Assembly (NCBI GenBank): GCA_031271075.1
Contig: JAISWN010000272.1
Span: 1-5,759 of the forward strand
DNA from: Treponema sp.
GTDB taxonomy: Bacteria > Spirochaetota > Spirochaetia > Treponematales > Breznakiellaceae
Length of the DNA stretch: 5,759 nt
Direction of reading: 5' to 3'
This document shows, in pieces, positions 5,636 to 5,759 of this stretch; the first letter of the stretch is position 1; every line of letters starts with the position of its first letter. A program made the position numbers and the translations under genes. The notes under the pieces are model-generated. The model worked only from the letters and a program-made list of their open reading frames with translations, made no database searches and was not told the origin of the DNA.

Positions 5636-5759
5636 CGATTAAACTTGCGAATTTGGGCGCATTCCCACCTACGGCGGGAACCGGGCTATCCGCTTCAATT
5701 CCTCGACCCCCTGTGGGGGTCTGCGGGATTTCCGCTTCTATCCCTTGCGCTCTGCCAAG
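5636..5759. repeat. Hairpin-rich repeat-like element running off the right edge
   Basis: Several ordered signals make this look like one element. At 5662-5680 an imperfect hairpin (TTCCC-A-CC / GG-C-GGGAA) has 7 of 8 positions paired. At 5705-5721 a perfect hairpin (GACCCCC-TGT-GGGGGTC) has a 7-bp stem. The second hairpin is flanked by two near-direct repeats of 21 bases, 5683-5703 and 5725-5745, 42 bp apart and identical at 17 positions; both contain TCCGCTTC. The left part (TAAACTTG then CGAATTT) is shared with the repeat-bearing gap at 2191-2287. The block is open in one frame on each strand; the minus frame ends with TAG at 5624-5622. From memory, similar 'reads both ways' intergenic repeats occur in Bacteroidetes and some spirochaetes, but I cannot check this. 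Confidence 0.55.

Noticed and set aside
5683..5745. Terminal near-direct repeats as the start of a CRISPR array
   Set aside because: Only two imperfect copies, with a self-complementary hairpin as the 'spacer' and no regular continuation.

Overview
The window is an ordinary-looking piece of bacterial chromosome with moderately GC-rich coding sequence. It holds four complete protein genes, one gene cut by the left edge, and repeat-like DNA at the right edge. Nothing fixes the taxonomy. The ArsR/SmtB repressor reads like those of anaerobic Firmicutes. The relaxed lipobox of the FMN-binding protein and the hairpin-rich repeat at the end make a termite-gut or Treponema-like spirochaete my best guess, held weakly.

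Layout: (a) 812 to 1, minus strand: N-terminal 270 residues of a large unidentified protein, possibly the N-terminal region of an SNF2-type helicase. (b) 813-1029: a divergent promoter region. Both promoters have a TATAGT -10 box so close to the ATG that each mRNA is probably leaderless or nearly so. (c) 1030-2190, plus strand: the universal P-loop ATPase YchF, with a short extra segment whose DNA begins with a perfect palindrome. (d) 2191-2287: the convergent gap, with a 15-bp tandem duplication and no convincing terminator. (e) 4922 to 2288, minus strand: a metal-resistance unit made of an ArsR/SmtB-family repressor followed by a PIB-2 type Zn/Cd/Pb efflux ATPase. A good sigma-70-type promoter overlaps an SmtB-like operator before the repressor, and a related operator-like inverted repeat lies between the two genes. 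(f) 5489 to 5013, minus strand: a membrane-anchored FMN-binding-domain protein, probably flavinylated on Thr138. (g) 5490-5759: leader, an AT-rich hairpin, and a repeat-like element with two further hairpins and a pair of near-direct repeats that runs off the right edge.

How the parts work together: excess Zn(II), Cd(II) or Pb(II) should bind the repressor at one or both of its metal sites, release it from the operator over its own promoter, and allow expression of repressor plus exporter. YchF and the left-edge gene are not obviously connected to this. The FMN protein points the same way as the metal unit but is separated from it by 90 bp containing the repressor's own promoter, so I treat it as an independent redox gene. 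I do not see a clearly undescribed system here. The best leads are the terminal repeat, the YchF insertion and the paired leaderless promoters.
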